The position numbers and the translations under genes are program-made. From assembly GCA_947258905.1 (NCBI GenBank), contig CAMYKF010000637.1, positions 1 to 16,700 on the forward strand: 16,700 nucleotides of DNA, given 5' to 3'. The notes below the pieces were generated by a model that saw only the letters and a list, made by a program, of their open reading frames with translations, was not told the DNA's origin and ran no database searches. Positions 5,660 to 13,742 of this stretch are shown piece after piece. Each line of letters begins with the position of its first letter. Position 1 is the stretch's first letter. Origin of the DNA: an uncultured Pirellulaceae bacterium (GTDB lineage: Bacteria > Planctomycetota > Planctomycetia > Pirellulales > Pirellulaceae).

Positions 5660-7681
5660 CGGAAAGGCGGTTGCCGACTCAATGGTTTCCTGCAGGAATG
5701 AGGTTTCCTGATTCATGTCGCGGAGCAAGGCAAACTGGGCCCGCGTGCGCAGCAGGTTGTGTACTGGATAATCGATCTTGTAGTAACGATCTCCAGCCAA
5801 ATAATCGGTCAGGAAACGCAACGCCATCAGGAAGGTCATATAGCCGGGACCGCACCACAGGGTTTTTAGCTCACACTTTGTTAGCAACCCGCCGCACGCT
5901 TTCAGGTAGCCGTGGGTGAACGCGTACGCCAAATCCCGATCAAACGAGACGTCGCCAACATCGGCTGCATCTTCGGCAGCCGTATTGGCAATGGTGCGCA
6001 AAGCGTCTCCAAAATCGAAATGCACCAGTCCCGGCATTACAGTGTCCAGGTCAATGACACAAACGGCTTTGTATCGTTTGTCAAACAGGATGTTGGTGAG
6101 CTTGGTATCGTTGTGCGTAATCCGCTGCGGTAGCTGGCCGGTCGTCCAGAGTGCTTCGAGTTCGAGCATTACGTCGCGCAGTGAGTTGACGAGTTCGATC
6201 TCCTCCCGTGCAGATGCGGCCCGGTTCATCAAATCCTTTTGCAGCGAACTCCCCCGGCTCCCCTTTGAGAAACGGGGCAGGTCATGTTGTACTCCAGCGA
6301 TGACCTGGTCGAACTGCTTCAACCGCCATGAAAGGCGGTGAAATTCCGGAATCGTTTCGGACAACGAGTCGGGATTCAGGTCATGCAGCACGGCCAGGAA
6401 TTCTCCACAGGCCTGACCGGCTTCGCTGGCAAGTTGTGGGTTACATCGAAGCCGCCAATAGTTGCCGTCCGTATCCTGGTGGAAGAGTTGCCCGTCCGCA
6501 GCGGGGGTGAAACCAAGCGTCGTGGTACGGTCCTGCAAATGATTCGTAACCATTTCGATGTTGTCCATTAACTGAGCAACATTCGGGAACACCTCGTGAT
6601 TGATACGCTGCAGTATCCAGGTCTCGTCGCCGACGCCGTTTTGCACCTTGTATGTGTCGTGAATATGGCCGGCAGGAATTGCCGTGAAGACCAGCGCCGC
6701 GTCGCTGCCTGCGCTGGTATCGAATTGCCTGAAAACAGTTACCAGACGGTCAGGGGCACGTTGACTGGTTTGCCAAAGCGGGGACGGATAATCCCCCAGC
6801 GTCACTAATCGCTGCAATCTGGATTCGACCACAGGCCGGTCTTCCGCGTAGGTCATCCCGAACCATGTTGCGGTGCATGACAAAACCTTGATGCGGATCC
6901 GTTCTTCATTCAGCAGATGATTCACGGCGTCCGGAATCTGGAACTCCACCCGCAAATCGTTCGCTGAGGTCTGTAGAAAACATTCGAACTGACGTCGCAA
7001 CCGGTTAAAAATGGATGGCCGGAGAGCGATCATGTTCATGGAAACCAGCGTATCCGGCGGGATTTCCTGTGGCTCGCCGTCAATTTCGGAAACAACCTGC
7101 CCGCCGCGTCGGGAGATATTTTTTTGCTCGATGAGTTTTTGCAATAAGTTGTTTTTGTCGATCCGGCAAATGCCCCGCGACACGGGGCCGTAATCAGACA
7201 GAGTGGAAGACAGCGGATATCCAATGATGGCGTAATCCTGCGACGATGTCGGATCTGTCAGAAAACGATACGCGAGAGAAAATGCGGCGCGGCCGTAGAA
7301 GTCGTCGGCATTGATCATGAGAAACGATTTGTTGATCAGTGACCTGGCAGCCAGCACTGCCTGGCCGGTTCCCCAGGGTTTGCGAGTTCGCTTGCAACCT
7401 GCAGGCACCACGCATCCGTCGGGCAGGTCGTCAAACTCTTGAACCGCATAATCAATCCGCACCGATCGGGGCAGGCGACTCTCGAGGAAATGCCGAATGT
7501 CGGATTCGATCTCCCGTCGTATCACGCAGATGACGTTGCCGAATCCGGCTCGTAGCGCATCAAAGATCGAGTATTCGAGCAGTGCTTCACCTGCCGGTCC
7601 TACGCCATCAATCTGTTTCAGTCCGCCATAACGGCTGCCCATGCCGGCGGCGAGAATCAGCAGGGTGGGGGAGGGCGGCAT
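5657..7681 (-). CDS. Bifunctional fusion: sugar nucleotidyltransferase + NahK-like sugar 1-kinase
   Basis: A 674-residue cytoplasmic protein with two enzymes in one chain. Residues 6-300 are a nucleotidyltransferase: nucleotide loop LILAAGMGSRYGG (8-20), GPAGEALLEYS, WGTGQAVLAAR (103-113), the metal-binding region NADDFYG (124-130) and a C-terminal WFGMTYAEDRP (273-283). Residues about 315-674 are an aminoglycoside phosphotransferase-fold kinase close to N-acetylhexosamine 1-kinase: WILQRINHEVFPNV (355-368), catalytic HNDTKLTN (523-530, Asp525), and metal-binding DLDT (544-547) followed by DFGD (556-559). Together these would phosphorylate a free sugar at C1 and then form the nucleotide sugar, a salvage route. 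The order is pyrophosphorylase first, kinase second. The start has AAGGAAC about 11 bases upstream. Which sugar and which nucleotide are used cannot be read from sequence. Confidence 0.87.
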   Translation of the reverse strand: MPPSPTLLILAAGMGSRYGGLKQIDGVGPAGEALLEYSIFDALRAGFGNVICVIRREIESDIRHFLESRLPRSVRIDYAVQEFDDLPDGCVVPAGCKRTRKPWGTGQAVLAARSLINKSFLMINADDFYGRAAFSLAYRFLTDPTSSQDYAIIGYPLSSTLSDYGPVSRGICRIDKNNLLQKLIEQKNISRRGGQVVSEIDGEPQEIPPDTLVSMNMIALRPSIFNRLRRQFECFLQTSANDLRVEFQIPDAVNHLLNEERIRIKVLSCTATWFGMTYAEDRPVVESRLQRLVTLGDYPSPLWQTSQRAPDRLVTVFRQFDTSAGSDAALVFTAIPAGHIHDTYKVQNGVGDETWILQRINHEVFPNVAQLMDNIEMVTNHLQDRTTTLGFTPAADGQLFHQDTDGNYWRLRCNPQLASEAGQACGEFLAVLHDLNPDSLSETIPEFHRLSWRLKQFDQVIAGVQHDLPRFSKGSRGSSLQKDLMNRAASAREEIELVNSLRDVMLELEALWTTGQLPQRITHNDTKLTNILFDKRYKAVCVIDLDTVMPGLVHFDFGDALRTIANTAAEDAADVGDVSFDRDLAYAFTHGYLKACGGLLTKCELKTLWCGPGYMTFLMALRFLTDYLAGDRYYKIDYPVHNLLRTRAQFALLRDMNQETSFLQETIESATAFP

Positions 7682-7847
7682 ATTATCGACGGTTCCTTGT
7701 CAAATTCTGACAGGATGAACGGGATGATCAGGCTTTCAGCGGCCGTCGTTTCAGTTTGACTTGACCTGATGTTGCCACGTTGGGCTCCAGTCGTCTGTTT
7801 TTTGTCGTCGCTACGCGAATCTCAAAAGATGGTTGGGCGGCTTCACC

Positions 7848-7889
7848 CCGGACGAAGTCCGGTGCCAGATATTATCGTCCCTGCGGGAC
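7848..7889. other. Two adjacent perfect hairpins in the divergent intergenic region
   Basis: The 319-bp gap between the kinase fusion (leftwards) and the potassium channel (rightwards), 7682-8000, must hold the promoters of both genes but has no clear consensus boxes. It contains CCGGAC-GAA-GTCCGG (7848-7862) and, 14 bases on, GTCCC-TGC-GGGAC (7877-7889). Both stems are perfect with three-base loops. Neither is followed by a run of T on either strand, so they are not ordinary intrinsic terminators. They could be a dispersed palindromic repeat, an operator pair or a 5' UTR structure for the channel. Confidence 0.55.
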
Positions 7890-8000
7890 TGAGAAACACT
7901 CCATATCGCTTGAATGACCTTTCAACGCCATAATGTTGGAACTTCATGATGTGTGTATCTGTCAGCGGGTTGGGGACGGTCATCGAATTGTGATTGCCTT

Positions 8001-9692
8001 ATGAAATACATGACATCCCAGTTGATGTACATGATCGGCAGGCAGGGTGCCAAGCGGAACCTGGTGCTGCTGGCTCGATTTTTCTTCGTACTGATTGTGA
8101 TGGTCACGGTCTTCAGCGTGCTGTTTCATTTCATTATGGAGTGGGAAGGCAAGGATCACAGCTGGGTGACCGGATTCTACTGGACCCTGACCGTGATGAC
8201 GACGCTCGGCTTTGGCGACATCACATTCGACAGCGATGTCGGCCGGGTCTTTTCCATGATCGTGCTGATGTCCGGTATCATCTTCCTGCTGGTTCTGTTG
8301 CCGTTCACGTTTATCCAGTTCTTTTATGCCCCGTGGATTGAAGCCCAGCATGCCACGCGCACACCACGGCGTTTGCCCCCCGATACCAAAGGGCATGTGA
8401 TCCTGACCAATGACGATCCGGTTTCCCGGGCGCTCATCCGCAAGCTGGAACATTTCCACTACGAATACGTTGTGCTGGTGGAGGATGCCGATCATGCCAA
8501 CCGGCTTTATGACGAAGGTATCCGGGTTGTAATCGGTGACGTCGACAGCCCCCAGACCTATCGCAGTGTCAATGCCGACCGGGCGGATCTGGTCACGACG
8601 ACCCACGGCGATATGGTCAACACCAACGTCGCTTTTACCGTCCGTGAAATTGCTCCGGATGTGCCGATCGTAGCCACCTGCGACAGCGAGCATGCGGTTG
8701 ATGTGCTCGAACTGGCCGGTGCCACGACGGTATTGCGGCTGGGTGAAATGATGGGCATGGCCCTTGCGCGATGCACCGTAGGCGGGGATGCGGTGACACA
8801 TGTGGTGGGCAATGTGGACGAATTGTTAATCGCCGAGGCCAACGCAACTCGTACGCCGCTGGAAGGCCAGACTTTGCGCGAAGCGCGGCTGACGGAACTG
8901 GGCGTCAGCGTCGTTGGTGTTTGGGATCGTGGCGCGTTTACGTATGCGACACCGGACACGGTGATCGGTAACCACGCGATTCTGGTGCTCGCCGGCTCGG
9001 GCAAGCAACTGCGGAACTACGACGAGCGCTACATCATCTATAACTATTCGGGCAAGCCGGTCGCGATTCTCGGCGGTGGCCGGGTCGGCCGTGCCGCTGC
9101 CCGCGCCCTGGCACGACGGGGCATCGAATCGTGTATTGTCGAGCAGGTGACTGGCCGGGTCCCCGACGACCTGAAATGCGTGATCGGCGACGCGGCCGAT
9201 CTGGGAGTGCTAACCGAAGCGGGATTGATGGATGCGCCCGCTGTGTTGATCACGACCCATGACGACAGCGTAAATATCTATCTGACGATTTATTGCCGTC
9301 GTCTTTGTCCGGACATCCAGATCATCAGCCGCTGTACTCTGGAACGCAATACGGCTACGTTGCACCGGGCCGGGGCCGATTTCGTGTTTTCCTATTCGTC
9401 GATGGGCGCGACGAACATGTTCAACCAGATCAAACGCAGCCGCATTATCACGATCGCCGAAGGGCTGGAGATCATTCGTACCGAGGTGACCGAAGGGCTG
9501 GCTGGCAAGACCATCGCGGAATCACGCGTCAGGGAGAAAACCGGATGTACGATTGTCGCCGTGCGTGGTCACACGGAAGAGTTGCTCATTAATCCGCCGC
9601 CCGATACGTTGCTGGAAGCGGGGCATATACTGGTTCTGGTCGGCGACGTCGAATCCGAGCAACACTTTATGGAACGATTTGGGGGATCGTAA
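8001..9692 (+). CDS. Potassium channel protein with two RCK (TrkA-N/TrkA-C) modules
   Basis: A 563-residue inner-membrane channel. TM1 is about 21-46, the pore loop carries the selectivity filter TLGFGD (68-73), and TM2 is about 82-106. Two full cytoplasmic RCK modules follow: RCK-N at about 131-245 with RCK-C at about 262-335, and RCK-N at about 352-465 with RCK-C at about 485-550. The second RCK-N keeps the dinucleotide-binding GGGRVG (358-363) and an acidic residue at the end of strand 2 (E380). The first has TNDDPVS where the glycine loop should be, so it probably does not bind NAD in the usual way. The two-TM pore plus RCK layout resembles MthK or GsuK; two RCK modules in one chain make a gating ring from four subunits. 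The start at 8001 is the first ATG giving a normal cytoplasmic N-terminus; no clear ribosome binding site decides it. Confidence 0.9.
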   Translation: MKYMTSQLMYMIGRQGAKRNLVLLARFFFVLIVMVTVFSVLFHFIMEWEGKDHSWVTGFYWTLTVMTTLGFGDITFDSDVGRVFSMIVLMSGIIFLLVLLPFTFIQFFYAPWIEAQHATRTPRRLPPDTKGHVILTNDDPVSRALIRKLEHFHYEYVVLVEDADHANRLYDEGIRVVIGDVDSPQTYRSVNADRADLVTTTHGDMVNTNVAFTVREIAPDVPIVATCDSEHAVDVLELAGATTVLRLGEMMGMALARCTVGGDAVTHVVGNVDELLIAEANATRTPLEGQTLREARLTELGVSVVGVWDRGAFTYATPDTVIGNHAILVLAGSGKQLRNYDERYIIYNYSGKPVAILGGGRVGRAAARALARRGIESCIVEQVTGRVPDDLKCVIGDAADLGVLTEAGLMDAPAVLITTHDDSVNIYLTIYCRRLCPDIQIISRCTLERNTATLHRAGADFVFSYSSMGATNMFNQIKRSRIITIAEGLEIIRTEVTEGLAGKTIAESRVREKTGCTIVAVRGHTEELLINPPPDTLLEAGHILVLVGDVESEQHFMERFGGS

Positions 9693-9737
9693 AGTGGCAC
9701 GACTCTCTGACGCGTGCAATTATGGTGCGACTATGTG

Positions 9738-10871
9738 TCAGGGCTGGTTGAGCTCGCGGACGATGGGAACGGTAGCGGCCTGGATGGCGGGCGCGATGCC
9801 GGAGACGATGCCGACGATCAGCGAAACGATGGCGCCGGAAACCAGCAAGCCAACCGATGGGCGAAACGCTATCGTGACTCCCTCGGCTCCGATGGCAAAA
9901 CCGCCCAGTCCAAGAGCCAGTAATGCCAGACCCGTTCCGATTAGCCCGCCGAGCAGGCACAGCAGGGTGCTTTCTGTCAACACCAGCCGCATGGCGCGTA
10001 AAGGGCGCACGCCGATCGTCTGCAGCACCGCGTACTCCTTGATCCGATCCTGAACAGACATCACGGTGGTCGTAGCGACCAATGCGAGAACCAGTCCAAC
10101 ACAGGCATAACCAAGCCAGTGGGCGAACCCGATGAGATCGACCAAATCGGACAGTGTGCTGGCCTGAAATGCTCCCTTGCGTCGTGTTGTCGTTGCTACG
10201 GGACCAGCCCGCAACGCCTCATCAATCTCACTGGCAACCCGGTCCGGGTCCGCGTCACCGGCCAACAACACTTCATGTTTTGTGACCAGTCCGGTGGCAT
10301 CCAGTCCACGAGTGAACTGCAGGAACTCAAGGCTGGTATAGATCAGGTTTTCTTCGGACGGCACATCCGACTGAAATATTCCCACGACCTTGACCGAGAT
10401 CTCGCCAATTGAAAACTGATCGCCAATCTTGATCCCGCGACGCTGAGCAACATTGCGGCCCACAAGTGCGGCGTCTCGCCGGGCCTCGAAATCACTCCAG
10501 GTTCCGTCAACCAGTGTGATTGGCCGGTTCGTCTGAATCTGGTTCGGATCGGCACCGTTGAACACGACGATATCGAGGCTGGCACGGCAGTTGTTAGTCC
10601 ACACCTGAATGGGAACGACCTCCGCCACGCCTTCGATTTCCATAATCCGGTTGGCGTAGTCCACGGGAAGCCGGCTACTTGCCGGGCAAAACCGGTTCTC
10701 CTGAAACACAATCAGGCTGCGATCTGCGTCCTCGCCTGTCGTTAACCGATCAAGTCCCTGTTGGACGGATCCGACAAAACAAAACACAAACATGGCAACC
10801 GCCGCACCGGTCACGGTCAGCAGTGTTCGCGTGCGGTGACGCCATAGGGTCTTCAAGACATATCGAAACAT
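9738..10871 (-). CDS. ABC transporter permease (FtsX/MacB superfamily), last gene of the second export cluster
   Basis: A 377-residue permease with the four-TM FtsX/MacB layout: one N-terminal segment (about 15-35), a periplasmic domain of about 210 residues, then three membrane segments near 250-272, 290-318 and 330-355. The periplasmic part includes EIEGVAEVVPIQVWTNNC and ALVGRNVAQRRGIKIGDQF, the usual beta-strand pattern of MacB periplasmic core domains. SVQDRIKEYAVLQTIGVRP before TM3 is a hallmark of the family. It starts 24 bases after the ATPase stop with AGGA upstream. Its end faces the end of the potassium channel gene, with only 45 bases between and no visible terminator. It differs clearly from the permease at 13743-14897, so the pair may form a LolC/LolE-like heterodimer. 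Confidence 0.9.
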   Translation of the reverse strand: MFRYVLKTLWRHRTRTLLTVTGAAVAMFVFCFVGSVQQGLDRLTTGEDADRSLIVFQENRFCPASSRLPVDYANRIMEIEGVAEVVPIQVWTNNCRASLDIVVFNGADPNQIQTNRPITLVDGTWSDFEARRDAALVGRNVAQRRGIKIGDQFSIGEISVKVVGIFQSDVPSEENLIYTSLEFLQFTRGLDATGLVTKHEVLLAGDADPDRVASEIDEALRAGPVATTTRRKGAFQASTLSDLVDLIGFAHWLGYACVGLVLALVATTTVMSVQDRIKEYAVLQTIGVRPLRAMRLVLTESTLLCLLGGLIGTGLALLALGLGGFAIGAEGVTIAFRPSVGLLVSGAIVSLIVGIVSGIAPAIQAATVPIVRELNQP

Positions 10872-10895
10872 TTTTGATCCTTGAAACTTGCCGCG

Positions 10896-11585
10896 TTAAA
10901 CCGGATTGGCAAGTCCGTCCACGATCTTTCCGTCTTCCAGAACCAGCCTTCGCGTGGCGATCCCGGCGACTTCCGTATCGTGCGTTACCATCAACAGCGT
11001 GATATCCAGTTCACGATTTAACCGCTGCAACAGGATTTGAATTTGGTCGCTTGTCTTCTTGTCGAGACTTCCCGTCGGTTCGTCGGCCACAACCACTTTG
11101 GGGTGGGCAACGATGGCACGGGCGATGCCAACTCGTTGCTCCTGGCCACCGGAAAGTTGACGCGGGTAATGGCTGGCTCGATCCGTCAGCCCCACAGCCT
11201 CCAGCGCCAATTCGACCCGTTGCCGTCTCTCGGACGCCGAAAGCCTGAGCAGCAACGTTGGCAACTCGACATTTTCATATGTCGTCAGGACTGGAATCAG
11301 ATTGTGGGTTTGGAATATGTAGCCAAGATTGGCCGCCCGCCAGTCGGCAAGCTGGCTTCTCGACAGGCTGGTCACTTCGACTCCGTCAACGGCAATCGTT
11401 CCAGCATCCGGTTGGTCAATTCCGCTTACGAGATTAAGCAACGTACTTTTGCCGGTCCCACTCGGCCCCATCAGGGAAACGAAGTCACCGGCCTGGATAT
11501 CCAGGTCGACGTGATCAAGTGGCGTGATGGTCTCTTCGCCCTTGGTGAAAGTCTTGGTGACCGCGTTCAATGCGACTAGTGCCAT
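10896..11585 (-). CDS. ABC transporter ATPase (LolD/MacB-like), second export cluster
   Basis: A 229-residue nucleotide-binding subunit starting MALVALNAVTKTFTKG. Motifs: Walker A GPSGTGKST (40-48), Q-loop IFQTHNLIPV (90-99), signature LSGGQEQRVGIARA (144-157), Walker B VVVADEPTG (164-172), D-loop SLD and switch histidine H202 in MVTHDTE. The frame is open for 64 codons upstream, but those overlap the end of the adaptor gene in another frame and do not look like protein. The ATG at 11585 starts two bases after the adaptor stop and has a strong ribosome binding site (GGGGAGAT) within the adaptor's last codons, which settles the start. The single ATPase probably serves both permeases of the cluster. 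Confidence 0.94.
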   Translation of the reverse strand: MALVALNAVTKTFTKGEETITPLDHVDLDIQAGDFVSLMGPSGTGKSTLLNLVSGIDQPDAGTIAVDGVEVTSLSRSQLADWRAANLGYIFQTHNLIPVLTTYENVELPTLLLRLSASERRQRVELALEAVGLTDRASHYPRQLSGGQEQRVGIARAIVAHPKVVVADEPTGSLDKKTSDQIQILLQRLNRELDITLLMVTHDTEVAGIATRRLVLEDGKIVDGLANPV

Positions 11586-11587
11586 AA

Positions 11588-13150
11588 TTATCTCCCCATG
11601 GATCGATCTTCGCCGGTAACGTCTACCAGCGATCCGTCGCGCAAGTTGCCTGTGTCCGACGTGATCATCTTGTCGGTCACCACAAGACCGGATGCAACCT
11701 CCACTAATTCGCCACTGGTCGCCCGGCCAAGTGACACCGTGGCTTTCCGGGCCCGACTGTCGGCGTCCACGATCCACACCACATTTCCCGATGCATCGAA
11801 TTGGATGAGTTGCCGGGGCACGAATATTCGCTCCGAGAGGGTTTCCTCAACCTCATCGGTTGCGGTTGACTGGGGAGCGAGAAACGTAGCCGTTACCAGC
11901 ATCTCCGGACTAACCGTATTGGGCGGATCAAGCAATTCGACTTTCACTTCCAGCGTATTCTTCTGAATGTTTGCGGTACTGGTCGGTTGCAGGACGCGGC
12001 CCTGAATGGTTTTCCCGGATGACGCCGTTTCAATCTCGACCGGCTGCCCCGGTTGAATCAGCGGAACATCTTCCAGTCGCACGTCGGCACGAATCTGCAA
12101 ACGCTGCGGATCATACATTTCCACGACGGTACCGGAGCTATGTCCGGCGTTCGCTGACATACCCATGACTCGCATGCCCGGCGAAGCCACCAGCCGCAAA
12201 ATTCGTCCGTCACCGGGAGCTCGAATGGTGTTCCGCTCCAGTACCAGTTCCGCTTTCTGCAGCTGTAGTTGGGCTGCGCTATACAAAGCCCTCGCTGAAC
12301 GAACCCCGGCTTCCGCTTCGGCCAGCTGTCGAGTTTCCTCAACCAGCAACTCCATTTGCGATTCGGTGGCCGTTACCTTGTCGCGCAACGCATCGATTTC
12401 ACGCTGCAAGCCCGGTCCACGAGTCTTCAATTCACGCAGTTTCGCGTCAGCCACGGCAAGATCCGATTCAGCCTTACGTAGCAACACTTCCCGAATGGCG
12501 TCACCGGCTTCTCGTTTTGCACTGAGGCTTTGCCGGGCGAACTTCAGATCCGCTTCGGCCGATTCAATCTGAAAGGGCAGGTTGGCAAGTTCTGTTTCCG
12601 CCCTCGCCAACGCACTTTTTGCTTCCGCCAGCTGAATTTGCAGATGAACTGGCCGCTCAAGGCGAGTGCTGGCCGCCCGTTGTTCGGCCAGCGCGCGGTC
12701 CAGTTCTCCTTGCGCTGTTGCAATGGCGGCCTCGGCTTCCTTGACCGCGATTTCCGCATCGATGGAAATCAAACGAGCGATCGGTTCACCCCGTTTGACC
12801 GCCTGACCTTCGACCACCAGCAATTCCTCGATGACGCCGGGTGCCAGGGCGGGAACATTGATGGACGTGGGCCGCGGTTCAATCCAGCCAGCCGCCTGAA
12901 AAAGGGGTGTTCCCGCCTGTTGCACCGCGGATCGCTGGACGATCACCGGCACAACCTGAACCGCTTGCCTGGGCATTAGTTGAGTTCCGGCCGCAGCGAT
13001 GATCAACACGGCGAACCCGAGCAGAATGCCGCCGGGAATCAGATAGCGGGCGATCCACCTGCGTCTGCGCCGGGCTGTTGCGCGCACCGATTCGTCGGGC
13101 GTTGAGCGGTCCAGAGCAAGTCGGGAAAGGTCGATTTCCGGGTTGGCCAT
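11588..13150 (-). CDS. Membrane fusion protein (HlyD/MacA-like periplasmic adaptor), second export cluster
   Basis: A 520-residue adaptor. A basic cytoplasmic tail ends in RRRRR, followed by one membrane anchor (about 37-55). The first half of the lipoyl-like domain follows (GWIEPRPTSINVPALAPG to GQAVKRGEPIARL, about 88-127). A very long coiled-coil region with many Ala, Glu, Gln and Arg spans about 130-305. Then come the second lipoyl half (NTIRAPGDGRILRLVASPG) and the beta-barrel and membrane-proximal domains (LQIRADVRLEDVPLIQPGQP, then TVSLGRATSGELVEVASGLV). It should connect the pump to a TolC-like outer-membrane channel, which is not encoded in the window. The ATG at 13150 was chosen because GGAG lies eight bases upstream; a GTG at 13168 would add six residues. 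The hairpin is long for the family. Confidence 0.9.
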   Translation of the reverse strand: MANPEIDLSRLALDRSTPDESVRATARRRRRWIARYLIPGGILLGFAVLIIAAAGTQLMPRQAVQVVPVIVQRSAVQQAGTPLFQAAGWIEPRPTSINVPALAPGVIEELLVVEGQAVKRGEPIARLISIDAEIAVKEAEAAIATAQGELDRALAEQRAASTRLERPVHLQIQLAEAKSALARAETELANLPFQIESAEADLKFARQSLSAKREAGDAIREVLLRKAESDLAVADAKLRELKTRGPGLQREIDALRDKVTATESQMELLVEETRQLAEAEAGVRSARALYSAAQLQLQKAELVLERNTIRAPGDGRILRLVASPGMRVMGMSANAGHSSGTVVEMYDPQRLQIRADVRLEDVPLIQPGQPVEIETASSGKTIQGRVLQPTSTANIQKNTLEVKVELLDPPNTVSPEMLVTATFLAPQSTATDEVEETLSERIFVPRQLIQFDASGNVVWIVDADSRARKATVSLGRATSGELVEVASGLVVTDKMITSDTGNLRDGSLVDVTGEDRSMGR

Positions 13151-13183
13151 CTTGTAAACTCCAGCCACAGGTACTTGCCGGGA

Positions 13184-13705
13184 TTAGTTATCCGGCCGAA
13201 TAAAGACTTTTTTGGCCAGCACGGACAGGTTGCCCTGATCGTCTCGTTGTGCCGTACCCTCAACGACGACCAGAGACAGTTCCTTCACACCCAGCAACTG
13301 TTTGGCATGTTCCGCAACTGGTTTGCCCTGATCATCAACTACCTTCACCGTCGCAATGCTCTCCAGGACTTCGTTTGGGGTGCAGCAATAATCCCACGGA
13401 GTCGGACAACCACATTCCGGCGGGCACCATTCAACTTTGGGATCAACGATGGTGAACGCGGCAAGCCCGCCAACAAACGGCTCGGCCGATCCACCGATAC
13501 GACCCAGCAACGTCACCGCGTCCCCGTCCTTTGACTGTTGCCGGGCGTCACCGACCGGCGTTGCATTTGCCGGTTCGGTCGCGGCGAGGTATTGCGTACC
13601 GGTTGGTTTGGTACTGGACACCCCGGCGTCCGGCGTATCCGAACTGGAACAACCAAAAACAACAGCACACAGGGTGATCAACGTCAGGTTTGCGAAGGTC
13701 TTCAT
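13184..13705 (-). CDS. Small Cys-rich lipoprotein, unrecognised family
   Basis: A 173-residue protein with a lipoprotein-type signal peptide: MKTFANLTLITLCAVVFGC, with the presumed lipid-bearing Cys19 and a Ser-rich linker after it. The Phe at -2 is not ideal for a lipobox. The mature part has a strand-rich segment (AVTLLGRIGG and AAFTIVD). Five cysteines follow in a tight cluster, CPPECGCPTPWDYCC (94-108). The C-terminal strands read SIATVKVVDDQGKPV and LSLVVVEGTAQRDDQGNLSV. The strands recall an OB-like fold, which is a guess. The Cys cluster suggests metal binding or disulfides in the periplasm. The ATG at 13705 has GGAG at a good distance; the upstream ATG at 13720 would bury that site. 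It sits between a permease and the adaptor with gaps of 37 and 33 bases, so it is almost certainly co-transcribed with the exporter. Confidence 0.8.
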   Translation of the reverse strand: MKTFANLTLITLCAVVFGCSSSDTPDAGVSSTKPTGTQYLAATEPANATPVGDARQQSKDGDAVTLLGRIGGSAEPFVGGLAAFTIVDPKVEWCPPECGCPTPWDYCCTPNEVLESIATVKVVDDQGKPVAEHAKQLLGVKELSLVVVEGTAQRDDQGNLSVLAKKVFIRPDN

Positions 13706-13742
13706 TCTTTCTTTCTCCATCGTTCGTTTTAGGGGTCTTGCG

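Noticed and set aside
7679..7703. TTGACA and TAATAT upstream of the kinase fusion as a promoter
   Set aside because: The spacing is only 12 bases and the second box overlaps the ATG, so it cannot be a normal sigma70 promoter.
7980..8801. Long minus-strand frame (273 codons) opposite the potassium channel
   Set aside because: The plus-strand frame shows all channel and RCK motifs; the opposite frame is rich in His, Gln and Asp with no domain pattern, typical of an antisense shadow.
9693..9737. Bidirectional terminator between the converging channel and permease genes
   Set aside because: The 45 bases contain no stem with a flanking T-run on either strand.
11586..11777. 64-codon upstream extension of the second ATPase
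   Set aside because: It overlaps the adaptor gene in another frame, its residues are not family-like, and a strong ribosome binding site marks the ATG at 11585.
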